Assembly (NCBI GenBank): GCA_030432565.1
Contig: JAUIGV010000010.1
Coordinates: forward strand, 1 to 64,000
From: Verrucomicrobiia bacterium
GTDB lineage: Bacteria > Verrucomicrobiota > Verrucomicrobiia > Verrucomicrobiales > Akkermansiaceae
Direction of reading: 5' to 3'
DNA length: 64,000 nucleotides
The position numbers were made by a program, and so were the translations under genes. Positions 1 to 8,254 of this stretch are shown here, piece after piece. Position 1 is the stretch's first letter. Each line of letters starts with the position of its first letter. A model generated the notes under the pieces. The model was not told the origin of the DNA, did not search any database, and worked only from the letters and a program-made list of their open reading frames with translations.

Positions 1-90
1 TGGCGGAGGGTGTGGGATTCGAACCCACGGATACTTTCGCATCACTCGATTTCGAATCGAGCGCCTTAAACCGAGCTCAGCCAACCCTCC
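1..90 (-). tRNA. tRNA-Ser(CGA)
   Basis: The minus strand folds as a class II tRNA. The GGAGGGT acceptor strand pairs with the ACCCTCC 3' strand, a genomically encoded CCA lies at positions 1-3, and the anticodon stem CTCGA/TCGAG closes a TTCGAAA loop with anticodon CGA. There is a long variable arm, as expected for serine, and a T-arm carrying GGTTCGAATCC. It reads UCG codons. The gene touches the window edge but appears complete. Confidence 0.96.
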
Positions 91-111
91 TGGGAGCACT
101 TCGGCGGGCGC

Positions 112-139
112 AAGCTACCAAAGAAAGGGCCCCGGTCAA
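112..139 (-). promoter_or_regulatory. Candidate sigma-70 promoter of tRNA-Ser
   Basis: On the minus strand TTGACC (134-139) is followed after 16 bases by TAGCTT (112-117). Transcription would start near 105, about 15 bases before the mature tRNA 5' end. Support is positional and by consensus only. Confidence 0.45.
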
Positions 140-194
140 GTGCTCTCTGGCTCTTCCTGAAATCCGCGATAAGCTAAAGAAGAACTAATACAAG

Positions 195-2612
195 TTGACC
201 GAGCTACATCCCAAGATTCCCGAATGGTTCCAATCCAGAAATTGGAAGCCTTTTTCGTTCCAGTGCGAAACGTGGCAACGCTATCTCGAGGGTGATTCAG
301 GATTACTTCACGCGCCCACGGGGTTTGGCAAAACTCTCTCGGTTTGGCTGGGGCCGGTCTCCGAGACCCTGAGGACCGGTCGGTCGCCCCGAAATTGCGA
401 AGTCCTTTGGATCACTCCCCTGAGAGCCCTCGCTAACGACACCCTGGAATCCTTGCGCAAGCCACTGGCAGGAATGGGCCTTGGTTGGTCCGTCGAAGCA
501 CGGACAGGCGACACCTCATCCTATCGTAAGGCCAAGCTGAGGGAGAAATTCCCCTACTGCCTTGTCACCACACCCGAGTCCCTCTCACTCCTCCTGACCT
601 ATGCCGACACCCGGCAGAAGCTTTCGAACCTAAAGTGCGTTATTGTTGATGAATGGCATGAGCTCCTAGGAACCAAGCGTGGCGTCCAAACCGAGCTTTG
701 CCTGACCCGGCTCCGCACTTGGTTGCCCGAGCTGCGAATCTGGGGACTTTCGGCAACTCTGGGGAATCTTGAGGACGCAGCCAAACCGCTCATGGGTTCG
801 AACCAATACCGTTTGGTGGCCGCAAACCAGAACAAGCAAATCGAGATCAAAACACTCATTCCGGATGAGATCGAATCCTTTCCTTGGTCGGGCCATCTGG
901 GGACCAAATCAGTCAAGAGAGTCGCGAAGCAATTGGAGAAAGCGCGGACTACCCTCGTCTTTACCAATACCCGCTCCCAGGCCGAAATCTGGTATCAGGA
1001 AATTCAAGAAGCCAGGCCCGAGTGGTCGGACGAGATCGCAATCCATCACGGCTCGCTCAGTCGCGATGAGCGCGGCATCGTCGAAGCAGGTCTCAAAGAC
1101 GGCTCGCTCCGTTGTGTCATTTGCACTTCCTCCCTTGATCTGGGGGTCGACTTCTCACCGGTGGATCAGGTGATCCAAATCGGTTCACCAAAAGGGATTG
1201 CCCGCCTGACGCAACGTGCCGGACGAGCCGGCCACTCGCCGGGAAAAGTCTCGAAAATCATTTGTGTGCCGACCAACGCTCTGGAGCTGGTCGAATTCTC
1301 GGCGGCCCGCGATGCCTGGAACAACAAGGAAATTGAATCCCGGACCTTGCTCAAGAAGCCGCTCGATGTTCTTACCCAACATCTCACGACCCTCGTTCTT
1401 GGAGAACCGGCTTCACCGGAGGTTCTGAAGAAAGAGATCTTCTCAGCCTTCAGCTACTCCACCCTCACCGAAGCCGAGTGGAATTGGGCCATCATGTTCC
1501 TGACCAATGGCGGCCCACTCTCAGCATATCCCCAGTATCAAAAGGCGGAACTTATCGATGGACTGCTGACCGTTACCAATAAAAGGACCGCCCAACTTCA
1601 CCGGATGAACATTGGGACGATCACCTCCGACACTTCCGTCCTGATCAAGTTTGCCAGTGGGCGAACGCTCGGGAGTGTTGAAGAAGGTTTCGCTTCCCGA
1701 TTGAAGGTGGGGAAACAATTTGTCTTCGCAGGCCGGCGTCTTGAGCTCATTCGGTTTCATAAGCTCACCGCTACAGTGCGGGCAGCGACAAAGGTGAGCA
1801 AAGGCGAAGTCGCCATTTGGGGTGGAAGTAAAATGCCACTCTCTACCGAGCTCTCGCACGCTGTGGCCCGCAGTCTCCACAGCACGATCGAAAGTCCGGA
1901 ACTCAAAGCAGTCGCTCCAATTCTTAAAATTCAAAAATCGTGGTCGACGTTGCCTTCGGACAACGAGTTGCTCATCGAGTTCACGCGCACCAGAGAGGGA
2001 GAACACTTGTTCGTATACGCCTTCGCAGGCCGATTGGTGAACGAGGGACTGGGGGCCTTGGTGGCTTTTCGCCTATCCCGTAACTCCGGAGAATCAATCA
2101 ACGTGACCCAGAACGATTACGGCTTTTGCCTCGGTTCACCGAGAGGACTTCCTCTTGACGAGGAAATCCTCCGTGAAGCGCTAACCATCGACCAACTTTT
2201 GGAAGATCTTCTCGAGTGTATGAATACCGCCGAGATGGCACGGCGGCAGTTTCGCTATGTCGCGAGAGTGGCAGGCCTTCTCATTCCGGATATGCCCGGC
2301 AAAAGGAAACCAACCCGCGATCTTCAGGTATCGGCCAATCTCCTTTTCGAAGTTTTCAGCCGTTATGACCCAGACAACCTTCTTCTGGAGCAAGCCCGGC
2401 GCGAAATTCTTGAACACCAGCTTGAACTGGAGCGCTTGAAGAAAACTCTCGCTTCGATTCAAGATCGCCCGTTTCGGCTTATTGAAACACGCCGACTGAC
2501 CCCAATGGCATTTCCACTTTGGGCTGATCGCCTAAGTGCCTTCCTTCCCGCAGGTGATGCCGCGACCCGGCTTGAGAAAATGCTCGCAAAACTTCAGAAG
2601 AGCAAAGAGTGA
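195..2612 (+). CDS. Ligase-associated DEXH-box DNA helicase (Lhr-like)
   Basis: This is an 805-residue superfamily 2 helicase of the type linked to DNA repair with an ATP-dependent ligase. Walker A is PTGFGKT (residues 41-47), the Walker B box is DEWH (152-155), motif III is SAT (186-188), and motif VI QRAGRAGH lies at 340-347. The long C-terminal half matches the Lhr-core type extension. The start is a TTG at 195; no Met occurs before the Walker motif, and the sequence from the TTG gives a normal helicase N-terminus. The usual partners (ATP-dependent ligase, metallo-beta-lactamase-fold exonuclease, metallophosphatase) are not downstream, where lepB converges 3 bases away. They could lie to the left only beyond the tRNA, so the gene looks isolated. 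Repair function is inferred from family. Confidence 0.9.
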   Translation: MTELHPKIPEWFQSRNWKPFSFQCETWQRYLEGDSGLLHAPTGFGKTLSVWLGPVSETLRTGRSPRNCEVLWITPLRALANDTLESLRKPLAGMGLGWSVEARTGDTSSYRKAKLREKFPYCLVTTPESLSLLLTYADTRQKLSNLKCVIVDEWHELLGTKRGVQTELCLTRLRTWLPELRIWGLSATLGNLEDAAKPLMGSNQYRLVAANQNKQIEIKTLIPDEIESFPWSGHLGTKSVKRVAKQLEKARTTLVFTNTRSQAEIWYQEIQEARPEWSDEIAIHHGSLSRDERGIVEAGLKDGSLRCVICTSSLDLGVDFSPVDQVIQIGSPKGIARLTQRAGRAGHSPGKVSKIICVPTNALELVEFSAARDAWNNKEIESRTLLKKPLDVLTQHLTTLVLGEPASPEVLKKEIFSAFSYSTLTEAEWNWAIMFLTNGGPLSAYPQYQKAELIDGLLTVTNKRTAQLHRMNIGTITSDTSVLIKFASGRTLGSVEEGFASRLKVGKQFVFAGRRLELIRFHKLTATVRAATKVSKGEVAIWGGSKMPLSTELSHAVARSLHSTIESPELKAVAPILKIQKSWSTLPSDNELLIEFTRTREGEHLFVYAFAGRLVNEGLGALVAFRLSRNSGESINVTQNDYGFCLGSPRGLPLDEEILREALTIDQLLEDLLECMNTAEMARRQFRYVARVAGLLIPDMPGKRKPTRDLQVSANLLFEVFSRYDPDNLLLEQARREILEHQLELERLKKTLASIQDRPFRLIETRRLTPMAFPLWADRLSAFLPAGDAATRLEKMLAKLQKSKE

Positions 2613-2615
2613 CTC

Positions 2616-3206
2616 CTAATCGATTCGCACTCGCCCCCTTACCAGCTCGAAAGTCACGGTGCCCCAGTAGCGGCTATCGAGAGCATTGGCCCGGTTATCT
2701 CCGGAGACGAAGAACTGATCGACGGGAATCTTCACCGGAAATTTCACCGGAACCGCGAGCGATAGACCTCTGCTGATGGCACGTGAACCTCCGGCTGAGA
2801 TCTCATACCAATCATCAGCCTGACGCTCGAAAACTCGATCACCTCGAAGTGCGAGTTCAATGGGTTCTCCATTGACCGTATAGTTGTTTTTGGAATCGAA
2901 ATCAATCGTATCGCCCGGCAGCCCAATGACCCTGAAGACAAAGATCGCAGAAGCATTGCGAGAGATCTTTGAATAGGATTCGGGGGTCTCGAACGAGACC
3001 ACATCACCACGCCGAATTTGACCAGGAGAAGAGTAAGCAAATTCGTCAACAAAGACATGGCTTCCAGGAGGGATAGCTGGTGCCATCGATCCACTTGGAA
3101 CGCGATAAGGGCGAAAGGATTTCCAGGCCAAAAACATCAGCCCGCCCAAGGCAATCACGATGCCGAGACTGGTCAGGAGGACTTTGTTGCTTCGCGAAAG
3201 AGCCAC
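2616..3206 (-). CDS. lepB: Signal peptidase I family protein lacking the catalytic lysine
   Basis: This is a 196-residue S26 family protein with one N-terminal membrane segment (about 8-27). The nucleophile box PSGSM is at 37-41 (Ser40), followed by the conserved RGDVVSF, GLPGD and SGDNRANALDSRYWG boxes. In active bacterial enzymes the general-base lysine lies directly before the Arg of the K-R-x-x-GLPGD box. Here that position is Phe91 (FVFRVIGLPGD), read as the codon TTC. The fold and serine are kept but the Ser-Lys dyad is not. It may be a second, altered paralogue, use another base, or be inactive. It starts 3 bases after the htpG stop codon and is probably cotranscribed with htpG. Confidence 0.88.
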   Translation of the reverse strand: MALSRSNKVLLTSLGIVIALGGLMFLAWKSFRPYRVPSGSMAPAIPPGSHVFVDEFAYSSPGQIRRGDVVSFETPESYSKISRNASAIFVFRVIGLPGDTIDFDSKNNYTVNGEPIELALRGDRVFERQADDWYEISAGGSRAISRGLSLAVPVKFPVKIPVDQFFVSGDNRANALDSRYWGTVTFELVRGRVRID

Positions 3207-3209
3207 GAC

Positions 3210-5045
3210 TTATTTTATCAATGAGCCGAGCAGCGAGTTCATTCCTGCAATAATCGACGATGGATCTTTGACCATTCCAGCGGCCATCAACGCGTTGTCA
3301 GCCAACTGACCTGCCACCTTGGCTGCGACCTCTTCGTTTTCCATGCGAAGGGAATTCAGCTTGGCGACCAATTCATGATTTGGGTTGAACTCGAGGCGGG
3401 CTTTCAACTCCGGAGCACCTTGCCCCATTGCTTCCATCATCGCACGCATCTGGCCACTTGGAGCGTCCTGGGGAGTCAGGGCCACCACCGGGTGCGACAC
3501 TAGACGCTTGCCCATGTCCACACTCTCAACTTTGTCACCAAGTGTCTTGCCGAGCCATTCCACGAGTTCTTTGCTTTCTTCTTCACTCAGTTTGGCTTCT
3601 TCGTCCGGCAATTCATCAAGATCAATCTCAGCGCGGTCGGCGCTTACAAGCTTCTTACCCTTGAACTCACGAAGCGTCTCCATGATGTAGTCATCAATGT
3701 TATCGGTGAGGAAAATAACCTCGATTCCCCGTTTCTGGAAGGCCTCGACGTAAGGACCTGCTTCCATCGACTTGCGATCAATACCGACAAGATAGTAGAT
3801 GGAATCCTGATCTTCTTTCGCACGAGTCAGGTATTCATCAAAGGAGGTCTTTTTGCCTTCGTCTGTCATACTCGACTCGAAACGTAGAAGCCCGGCGAGT
3901 GCCTCGTGATGTTCAAAACCGGTCGCGATACCCTCCTTGAGAAAACGGCTGAAGCGCTCATAAAACTCTTCATGCTTCTCGGGATTGCTTTTCGCTTCCT
4001 TTGCGACGTGCTTGATAAACCGTTTCGTCAGGAGAGTGTTGAGCTTCTTTACAAGCGCGCTGTCCTGCATCGACTCGCGGGAAATATTCAGAGGCAGATC
4101 CTCGGAATCCACGACTCCTTTAACGAAGCGCATCCACTCGGGAAGAAGGCCCTGAGGCTCGGCGTCGATTAAGACCTTGCGACAATAGAGAGAGACGCCA
4201 GCCTTCATTTGGCCGAAACCAAGACGCTCGTGGTTTTCGTCGGGAGTAAAAAGAAGTGCGTTAATATTGATCGGAGCATCAGTGCTGAAGTGCAGCGTGT
4301 GGCGGGGCTCATCAATGGCATGCGCACAGTATTGATAAAACTCTTTGTAATCCTCTTCTTTAATGTCGTTTTTCGACTTGAGCCAGATTGCTTCGACCGT
4401 GTTGACCCGATCGCCATTCAGGCTGAGTGGGAATGAAACGAAGCGGGAATGCTTATCGATGATTCTTTTCAGGGTATCTCCTTTTGCGAAGTCTTTTTCA
4501 TCCTCCTTGAGGTGCACAACGATACGGGCACCGCGCTTTTCATCCTCAACTTCGGTGACGGTATAGCCACTCTGGCCATCACTTTCCCACTTCAGACTTT
4601 CGGCGGATTCATCCCAGGAGTGGGTGTAAACCTCCACCTTTTCGGCCGCCATAAAAGCCGAGTAAAAACCCACGCCAAACTGTCCGATGACGGACGCGTT
4701 GGCATCGCCCTTTTCCTTGAGAGCTTCCAGGAATTCCTTGGATCCGGAACGTGCAATCGTTCCGAGGTTCTCGGTCAATTCATCACGGGTCATCCCAATT
4801 CCATGATCAGTGATGGTGATGGTCCCGGCTTCCTCATCGGTTGTGATATTAATCTCGAGAGGTAAATCGCCCTGATAGATTCCCTTCTCGGTCAACTCTT
4901 TGAGACGCAGCTTTTCGAGGGAGTCGGAAGCATTCGAAATGAGCTCGCGGACAAAAATCTCCTTATCGGTGTAAAGAGAGTGGATGACGATATCAAGGAG
5001 TTGACGGACTTCGGCTTGAAACGATTGTGTTTGAGGTTCGCTCAT
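3210..5045 (-). CDS. htpG: Chaperone protein HtpG (bacterial Hsp90)
   Basis: The 611-residue ATP-dependent chaperone is full length for the family. The N-terminus carries the GHKL ATPase boxes: ELISNASDSLEKLR (helix with the Mg-binding Asn), DHGIGMT, and GQFGVGFYSAFM. The middle domain includes the LPLNISRE box, followed by the C-terminal dimerisation region. It helps fold client proteins in the cytosol, notably under heat or oxidative stress. It is the first gene of a short unit with lepB, and a good sigma-70 promoter lies just upstream. No CIRCE element was seen. Confidence 0.98.
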   Translation of the reverse strand: MSEPQTQSFQAEVRQLLDIVIHSLYTDKEIFVRELISNASDSLEKLRLKELTEKGIYQGDLPLEINITTDEEAGTITITDHGIGMTRDELTENLGTIARSGSKEFLEALKEKGDANASVIGQFGVGFYSAFMAAEKVEVYTHSWDESAESLKWESDGQSGYTVTEVEDEKRGARIVVHLKEDEKDFAKGDTLKRIIDKHSRFVSFPLSLNGDRVNTVEAIWLKSKNDIKEEDYKEFYQYCAHAIDEPRHTLHFSTDAPININALLFTPDENHERLGFGQMKAGVSLYCRKVLIDAEPQGLLPEWMRFVKGVVDSEDLPLNISRESMQDSALVKKLNTLLTKRFIKHVAKEAKSNPEKHEEFYERFSRFLKEGIATGFEHHEALAGLLRFESSMTDEGKKTSFDEYLTRAKEDQDSIYYLVGIDRKSMEAGPYVEAFQKRGIEVIFLTDNIDDYIMETLREFKGKKLVSADRAEIDLDELPDEEAKLSEEESKELVEWLGKTLGDKVESVDMGKRLVSHPVVALTPQDAPSGQMRAMMEAMGQGAPELKARLEFNPNHELVAKLNSLRMENEEVAAKVAGQLADNALMAAGMVKDPSSIIAGMNSLLGSLIK

Positions 5046-5075
5046 GATTTTTTGGTGAAAGATTAAAACTGGCGG

Positions 5076-5103
5076 AAAATAGCGCTACGGCTCCCAGTGT
5101 CAA
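5076..5103 (-). promoter_or_regulatory. Sigma-70 type promoter of htpG
   Basis: The minus strand has a perfect TTGACA (5098-5103), a 16-base spacer and TATTTT (5076-5081), ending about 30 bases before the htpG start codon. The -35 match and the position make this one of the clearer promoters in the window. Confidence 0.6.
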
Positions 5104-5147
5104 TGCCTCCAATGAGATACCTGATATCCCCGGTCCACCGCTATTTC

Positions 5148-5588
5148 TTATTCCGCCGACAAGGGGCTTCCTTCGGAGGAATCACCGCAACACCGTTGCT
5201 GAAGTAAAACGAGAAAACACTGGCTGCTGACCGGTTCGGCCTTCTTCGTTTTTGAGCTTTCCCTCAAATACGCAGGCAAGCTCCCAAAGCAGAACTCCTT
5301 GTCATCAGGAAACTCGTAAAGACGAGATGGACCCACGCGCCGAAGCTGCGGAGTCGGGAGGTCGTATTTTTTCTGGAACTTCTCGATCTCAGGCAAAGCA
5401 CACTTTCCTGCCTTTGCAGAGTCAGGTAAAAGACTCGACCCACTCAGCGGTCTGATTTTTACGAGTTTAAGAAGCTTCTCCAAAATCAGCTTAATCCTAA
5501 ATCGCCGATCACCAAAATAGTCGGATCGATTGATGGAACCAGGAGCCGTCGACGCAGCAAGAACCCATGGAGTCAAAGCGACCTGCAT
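5148..5588 (-). CDS. Uncertain orphan open frame downstream of nuoC
   Basis: A 146-codon frame opens 27 bases after nuoC and would continue the nuo strand. I recognise no domain. It contains a basic segment near residues 30-45, several cysteines (including CC near the C-terminus) and no clear signal peptide. It may be a small real gene, a decayed remnant or a chance frame. The whole stretch from 5104 to 5615 holds nothing else I can identify. Confidence 0.3.
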   Translation of the reverse strand: MQVALTPWVLAASTAPGSINRSDYFGDRRFRIKLILEKLLKLVKIRPLSGSSLLPDSAKAGKCALPEIEKFQKKYDLPTPQLRRVGPSRLYEFPDDKEFCFGSLPAYLRESSKTKKAEPVSSQCFLVLLQQRCCGDSSEGSPLSAE

Positions 5589-5615
5589 TACACCGTAAAT
5601 GGTAGGCCTCGAACC

Positions 5616-6161
5616 CTAGCTCTCTCCCTTGGCCCGGGGCTCGCCCGTTTCGCGGGTCGATCCAGGACTGGTCACGAAAGGACCGCCTTCAAGTGGAGCC
5701 ACCCCACTGAAAGCCACATCCGGCATCTCGCTCTCTTTCCCGGCAAGTGGGAAATCCTTACGAAGAGGAAAGTAAGGAAATCCTTCCCACATCAATATCC
5801 GTTCCATATTCGGATGATTGGAGAATTTAATCCCCATCATGTCGTAAACTTCGCGCTCGTGCCAGTTTGCGGTCTTCCAAATCGAGACCGCACTGGGGAC
5901 ATCAACACCTTCGGCAACCTTGGTCTTCACACGCAGATGCTTGGAATCGTCGAGAGTGGCCAATTCGTAAACCATCTCGAACCGGGGCTCCTCGCCCATA
6001 TGATCAAGGCTCGAAATATCGAGAAGCATCTCGTAACCCAGTTCCTTGCAGCGTTCGAGAATTGGATAGAGAGCAGAAAGTCCCACATTGATCGTGGTTT
6101 CGCCGCGGAATTCCACGGACTTCGTCTGCCCGAGAGCCTGGAGGTCGGATTCGATACTCAT
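5616..6161 (-). CDS. nuoC: NADH-quinone oxidoreductase subunit C
   Basis: This 181-residue protein matches the 30-kDa subunit of respiratory complex I, part of the peripheral arm. The diagnostic run WHEREVYDMMGI, followed by HPNMERILMWEG and PLRKDFPL, is present. The C-terminal 25 residues are Pro/Gly/Glu-rich and not part of the core. It lies 11 bases after nuoB and is surely cotranscribed with it. The usual nuoD does not follow; an unrecognised frame comes next. Confidence 0.97.
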   Translation of the reverse strand: MSIESDLQALGQTKSVEFRGETTINVGLSALYPILERCKELGYEMLLDISSLDHMGEEPRFEMVYELATLDDSKHLRVKTKVAEGVDVPSAVSIWKTANWHEREVYDMMGIKFSNHPNMERILMWEGFPYFPLRKDFPLAGKESEMPDVAFSGVAPLEGGPFVTSPGSTRETGEPRAKGES

Positions 6162-6172
6162 GAAAGTTGGAT

Positions 6173-6703
6173 TTAAGCGTTAACCGGCTCCTGCTTTTGG
6201 GCTTTGAGAGATTCTTCGCCCTCAATCTTGCGCTGGAGCTTCATCAAACCTTCGATCAAAGCTTCAGGCCGGGGCGGGCAGCCGGAAATGTAGACATCGA
6301 CCGGAATCAAGCGGTCGATTCCCTGAAGAACCGCGTAGCTGCGATACATTCCACCGGACGAAGCACAGGCACCCATCGCGATGCACCATTTTGGCTCCGG
6401 CATTTGATCCCAAATCCTTTTCACAGCAAGGGCCATTTTGTAGGTCACCGTGCCCGCGACGATCATGACATCCGCCTGACGAGGCGAAAATCGCATCACC
6501 TCGGCTCCGAAGCGCGAGATGTCGAATCGCGAAGATGCAGTCGCCATGAGCTCGATCGCGCAGCAGGCCAACCCCATTGGCATGGGCCAGAGCGAGTTTT
6601 TCCGCATCCAATTGATTGCGGCGTCAAGTCGCGTAAAAATAATGTTTCCTTCGATCTTGGAATCGTAGGCGGCGTGAGAGACCGTAAGATTTTCTTCCGT
6701 CAT
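6173..6703 (-). CDS. nuoB: NADH-quinone oxidoreductase subunit B
   Basis: NuoB carries the N2 4Fe-4S cluster that passes electrons to quinone in complex I. The ligand cysteines are visible in [16 protein letters not shown] and SGCPPRPE. I start at the ATG at 6703 (MTEENLTV), giving 176 residues. A TTG 33 bases upstream would add an unconserved 11-residue tail. nuoA is absent: the upstream neighbour is pyruvate kinase, separated by two hairpins. Only B and C of the complex are here, so the other subunits must be elsewhere. Confidence 0.97.
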   Translation of the reverse strand: MTEENLTVSHAAYDSKIEGNIIFTRLDAAINWMRKNSLWPMPMGLACCAIELMATASSRFDISRFGAEVMRFSPRQADVMIVAGTVTYKMALAVKRIWDQMPEPKWCIAMGACASSGGMYRSYAVLQGIDRLIPVDVYISGCPPRPEALIEGLMKLQRKIEGEESLKAQKQEPVNA

Positions 6704-6745
6704 GGCTTCGGGAGGAGAATAGCCTTGAAGCCTCAAGCCTCAAAC

Positions 6746-6802
6746 ACTTTGTGAAATTTTTCACAAAGTCGCGAAGCAGGCCTGAGAATCAAAAATTCAG
6801 GC
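6746..6802 (-). terminator. Tandem hairpins between pyk and nuoB
   Basis: Two inverted repeats fill this short gap. One (6780-6802) pairs GCCTGA with TCAGGC and overlaps the pyk stop codon. The other (6746-6769) is a perfect 11-base repeat, ACTTTGTGAAA/TTTCACAAAGT, separated by two bases. Neither has a long T tract after it, so they may be an RNA-stability element or a weak terminator rather than a classical one. nuoB begins 43 bases beyond. Confidence 0.45.
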
Positions 6803-8194
6803 ATGTTCAACCAAGATGGCATCAACCGAGGTGCCCTCGCGATGAATTTCCGAAACAACGATAATCGGAGTTCCTTCCTCAAGCTCCCTTTCCTGCTGCA
6901 AAAAGGTGACCGCGTTGGCAATGGTCTTACGGGGTTTCTCGTCAAATTTCACCTTAAAGGATCTCACTCCGCGAGAGAGTGTGAACTTGGAACAGAGTGA
7001 GGATTGGGGCGTGAAGGCGAAAATCGGGCTGCGAGGACGAAGAAGAGCCGCTTGGTGCGCCGTGAGTCCAGATCGGGTGAAAACCATGAGCAAAGCCTTC
7101 GGAATGGAATCGGCCAAGCCACACGCTGCCTGAATCACTTTTTGCTTCTCTGTTCGGAGAGTGGCTTCCTTGCCATACCCCAGACCTCCGGAACGTTCGA
7201 TCCGCCTTGCCACTCGATCCATCAACTGGACGCAGCGAATGGGATATTTCCCCACGGTGGTCTCACCGGAGAGCATGATGGCATCCGCTTCCTCGTAAAC
7301 CGCGTTGGAGACATCGGTCACTTCGGCGCGGGTCGGAGTTGGATTCTCCGTCATGGATTCCAACATGTGGGTAGCCACGATGACCCGACGGCCCAGTTGG
7401 TGACAGCGCTTGACAATCCGGCGCTGGATGATCGGAAGTTCCTCGATGTGAACTTCAATTCCCAGGTCTCCCCGAGCGACCATGATGACATCGGATTCGC
7501 GGATAATATCGTCGAGATGGCGAATTGCCTCCTGATCTTCCAGCTTTGAAACGATCTCGGCATCGCTTCCCTCGGCTTTAAGAGCAGCTCGAAGTTCGCG
7601 AACATGTCCGGCATCGCGAACGAAGGAACCAGCCACAAAGTCAGCGCCGCATTCCGCCGCAATCTTGATGTCGGATTTATCTTTATCAGTGAGCGCGGGA
7701 AGCTTGAGGCGAACTCCCGGCAGATTAATGTGGCGTCGCGACCCCATGCTGCCCGCCGTCACCACGCTGCAAATGACACGATCTTCCTCGATCCTCTCAA
7801 TCTTCATCAGAAGCTCACCGTTATCGACGGTTAATTGGTCTCCTTCATGAACATCCGACATTAGGCCGGGGTAATTCATGGTGGTCGATTTTTCGAGCTT
7901 GGCCTCGGAGCCCTCATTACGGAATTCCACGAGATCCCCTTTATCCAGCCCGATCTTTTCCTCCACATCACCGGTTCGGATTGATGGACCTTGCAGGTCA
8001 AAGAGGACCCCAACCGTCCGCCCGACTTCATCAGAAGCCTCCCGGATCTGCGGAACCACCTTACGACACCAATCATGCGTGGCATGACTCATATTCAAAC
8101 GAAAGACATCCGCTCCGGCAGTGAGCATCTTACGTAACATTTCCGGAGACTCGGTCGCGGGCCCGAGGGTGCAAATAATCCGCGTTTTTCTCAT
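6797..8194 (-). CDS. pyk: Pyruvate kinase
   Basis: Catalyses the last step of glycolysis, phosphoenolpyruvate plus ADP to pyruvate plus ATP. The chosen ATG at 8194 gives MRKTRIICTLGPATES, the standard N-terminus, and 465 residues. An upstream frame extension of 19 residues is unconserved. The family signature around the active-site lysine reads IVSKLEDQEAI, followed by IMVARGDLGIEV, and the VATHMLESMTENPTPTRAE box is intact. The C-terminal allosteric domain is present. The pyk-serine dehydratase pair on one strand puts two pyruvate-producing enzymes side by side. Confidence 0.97.
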   Translation of the reverse strand: MRKTRIICTLGPATESPEMLRKMLTAGADVFRLNMSHATHDWCRKVVPQIREASDEVGRTVGVLFDLQGPSIRTGDVEEKIGLDKGDLVEFRNEGSEAKLEKSTTMNYPGLMSDVHEGDQLTVDNGELLMKIERIEEDRVICSVVTAGSMGSRRHINLPGVRLKLPALTDKDKSDIKIAAECGADFVAGSFVRDAGHVRELRAALKAEGSDAEIVSKLEDQEAIRHLDDIIRESDVIMVARGDLGIEVHIEELPIIQRRIVKRCHQLGRRVIVATHMLESMTENPTPTRAEVTDVSNAVYEEADAIMLSGETTVGKYPIRCVQLMDRVARRIERSGGLGYGKEATLRTEKQKVIQAACGLADSIPKALLMVFTRSGLTAHQAALLRPRSPIFAFTPQSSLCSKFTLSRGVRSFKVKFDEKPRKTIANAVTFLQQERELEEGTPIIVVSEIHREGTSVDAILVEHA

Positions 8195-8254
8195 GGTAAC
8201 CACGCGGAGAGCATACGGACACTTGCTTCCGCTACAAGTGAAGTTCTGCAACGA

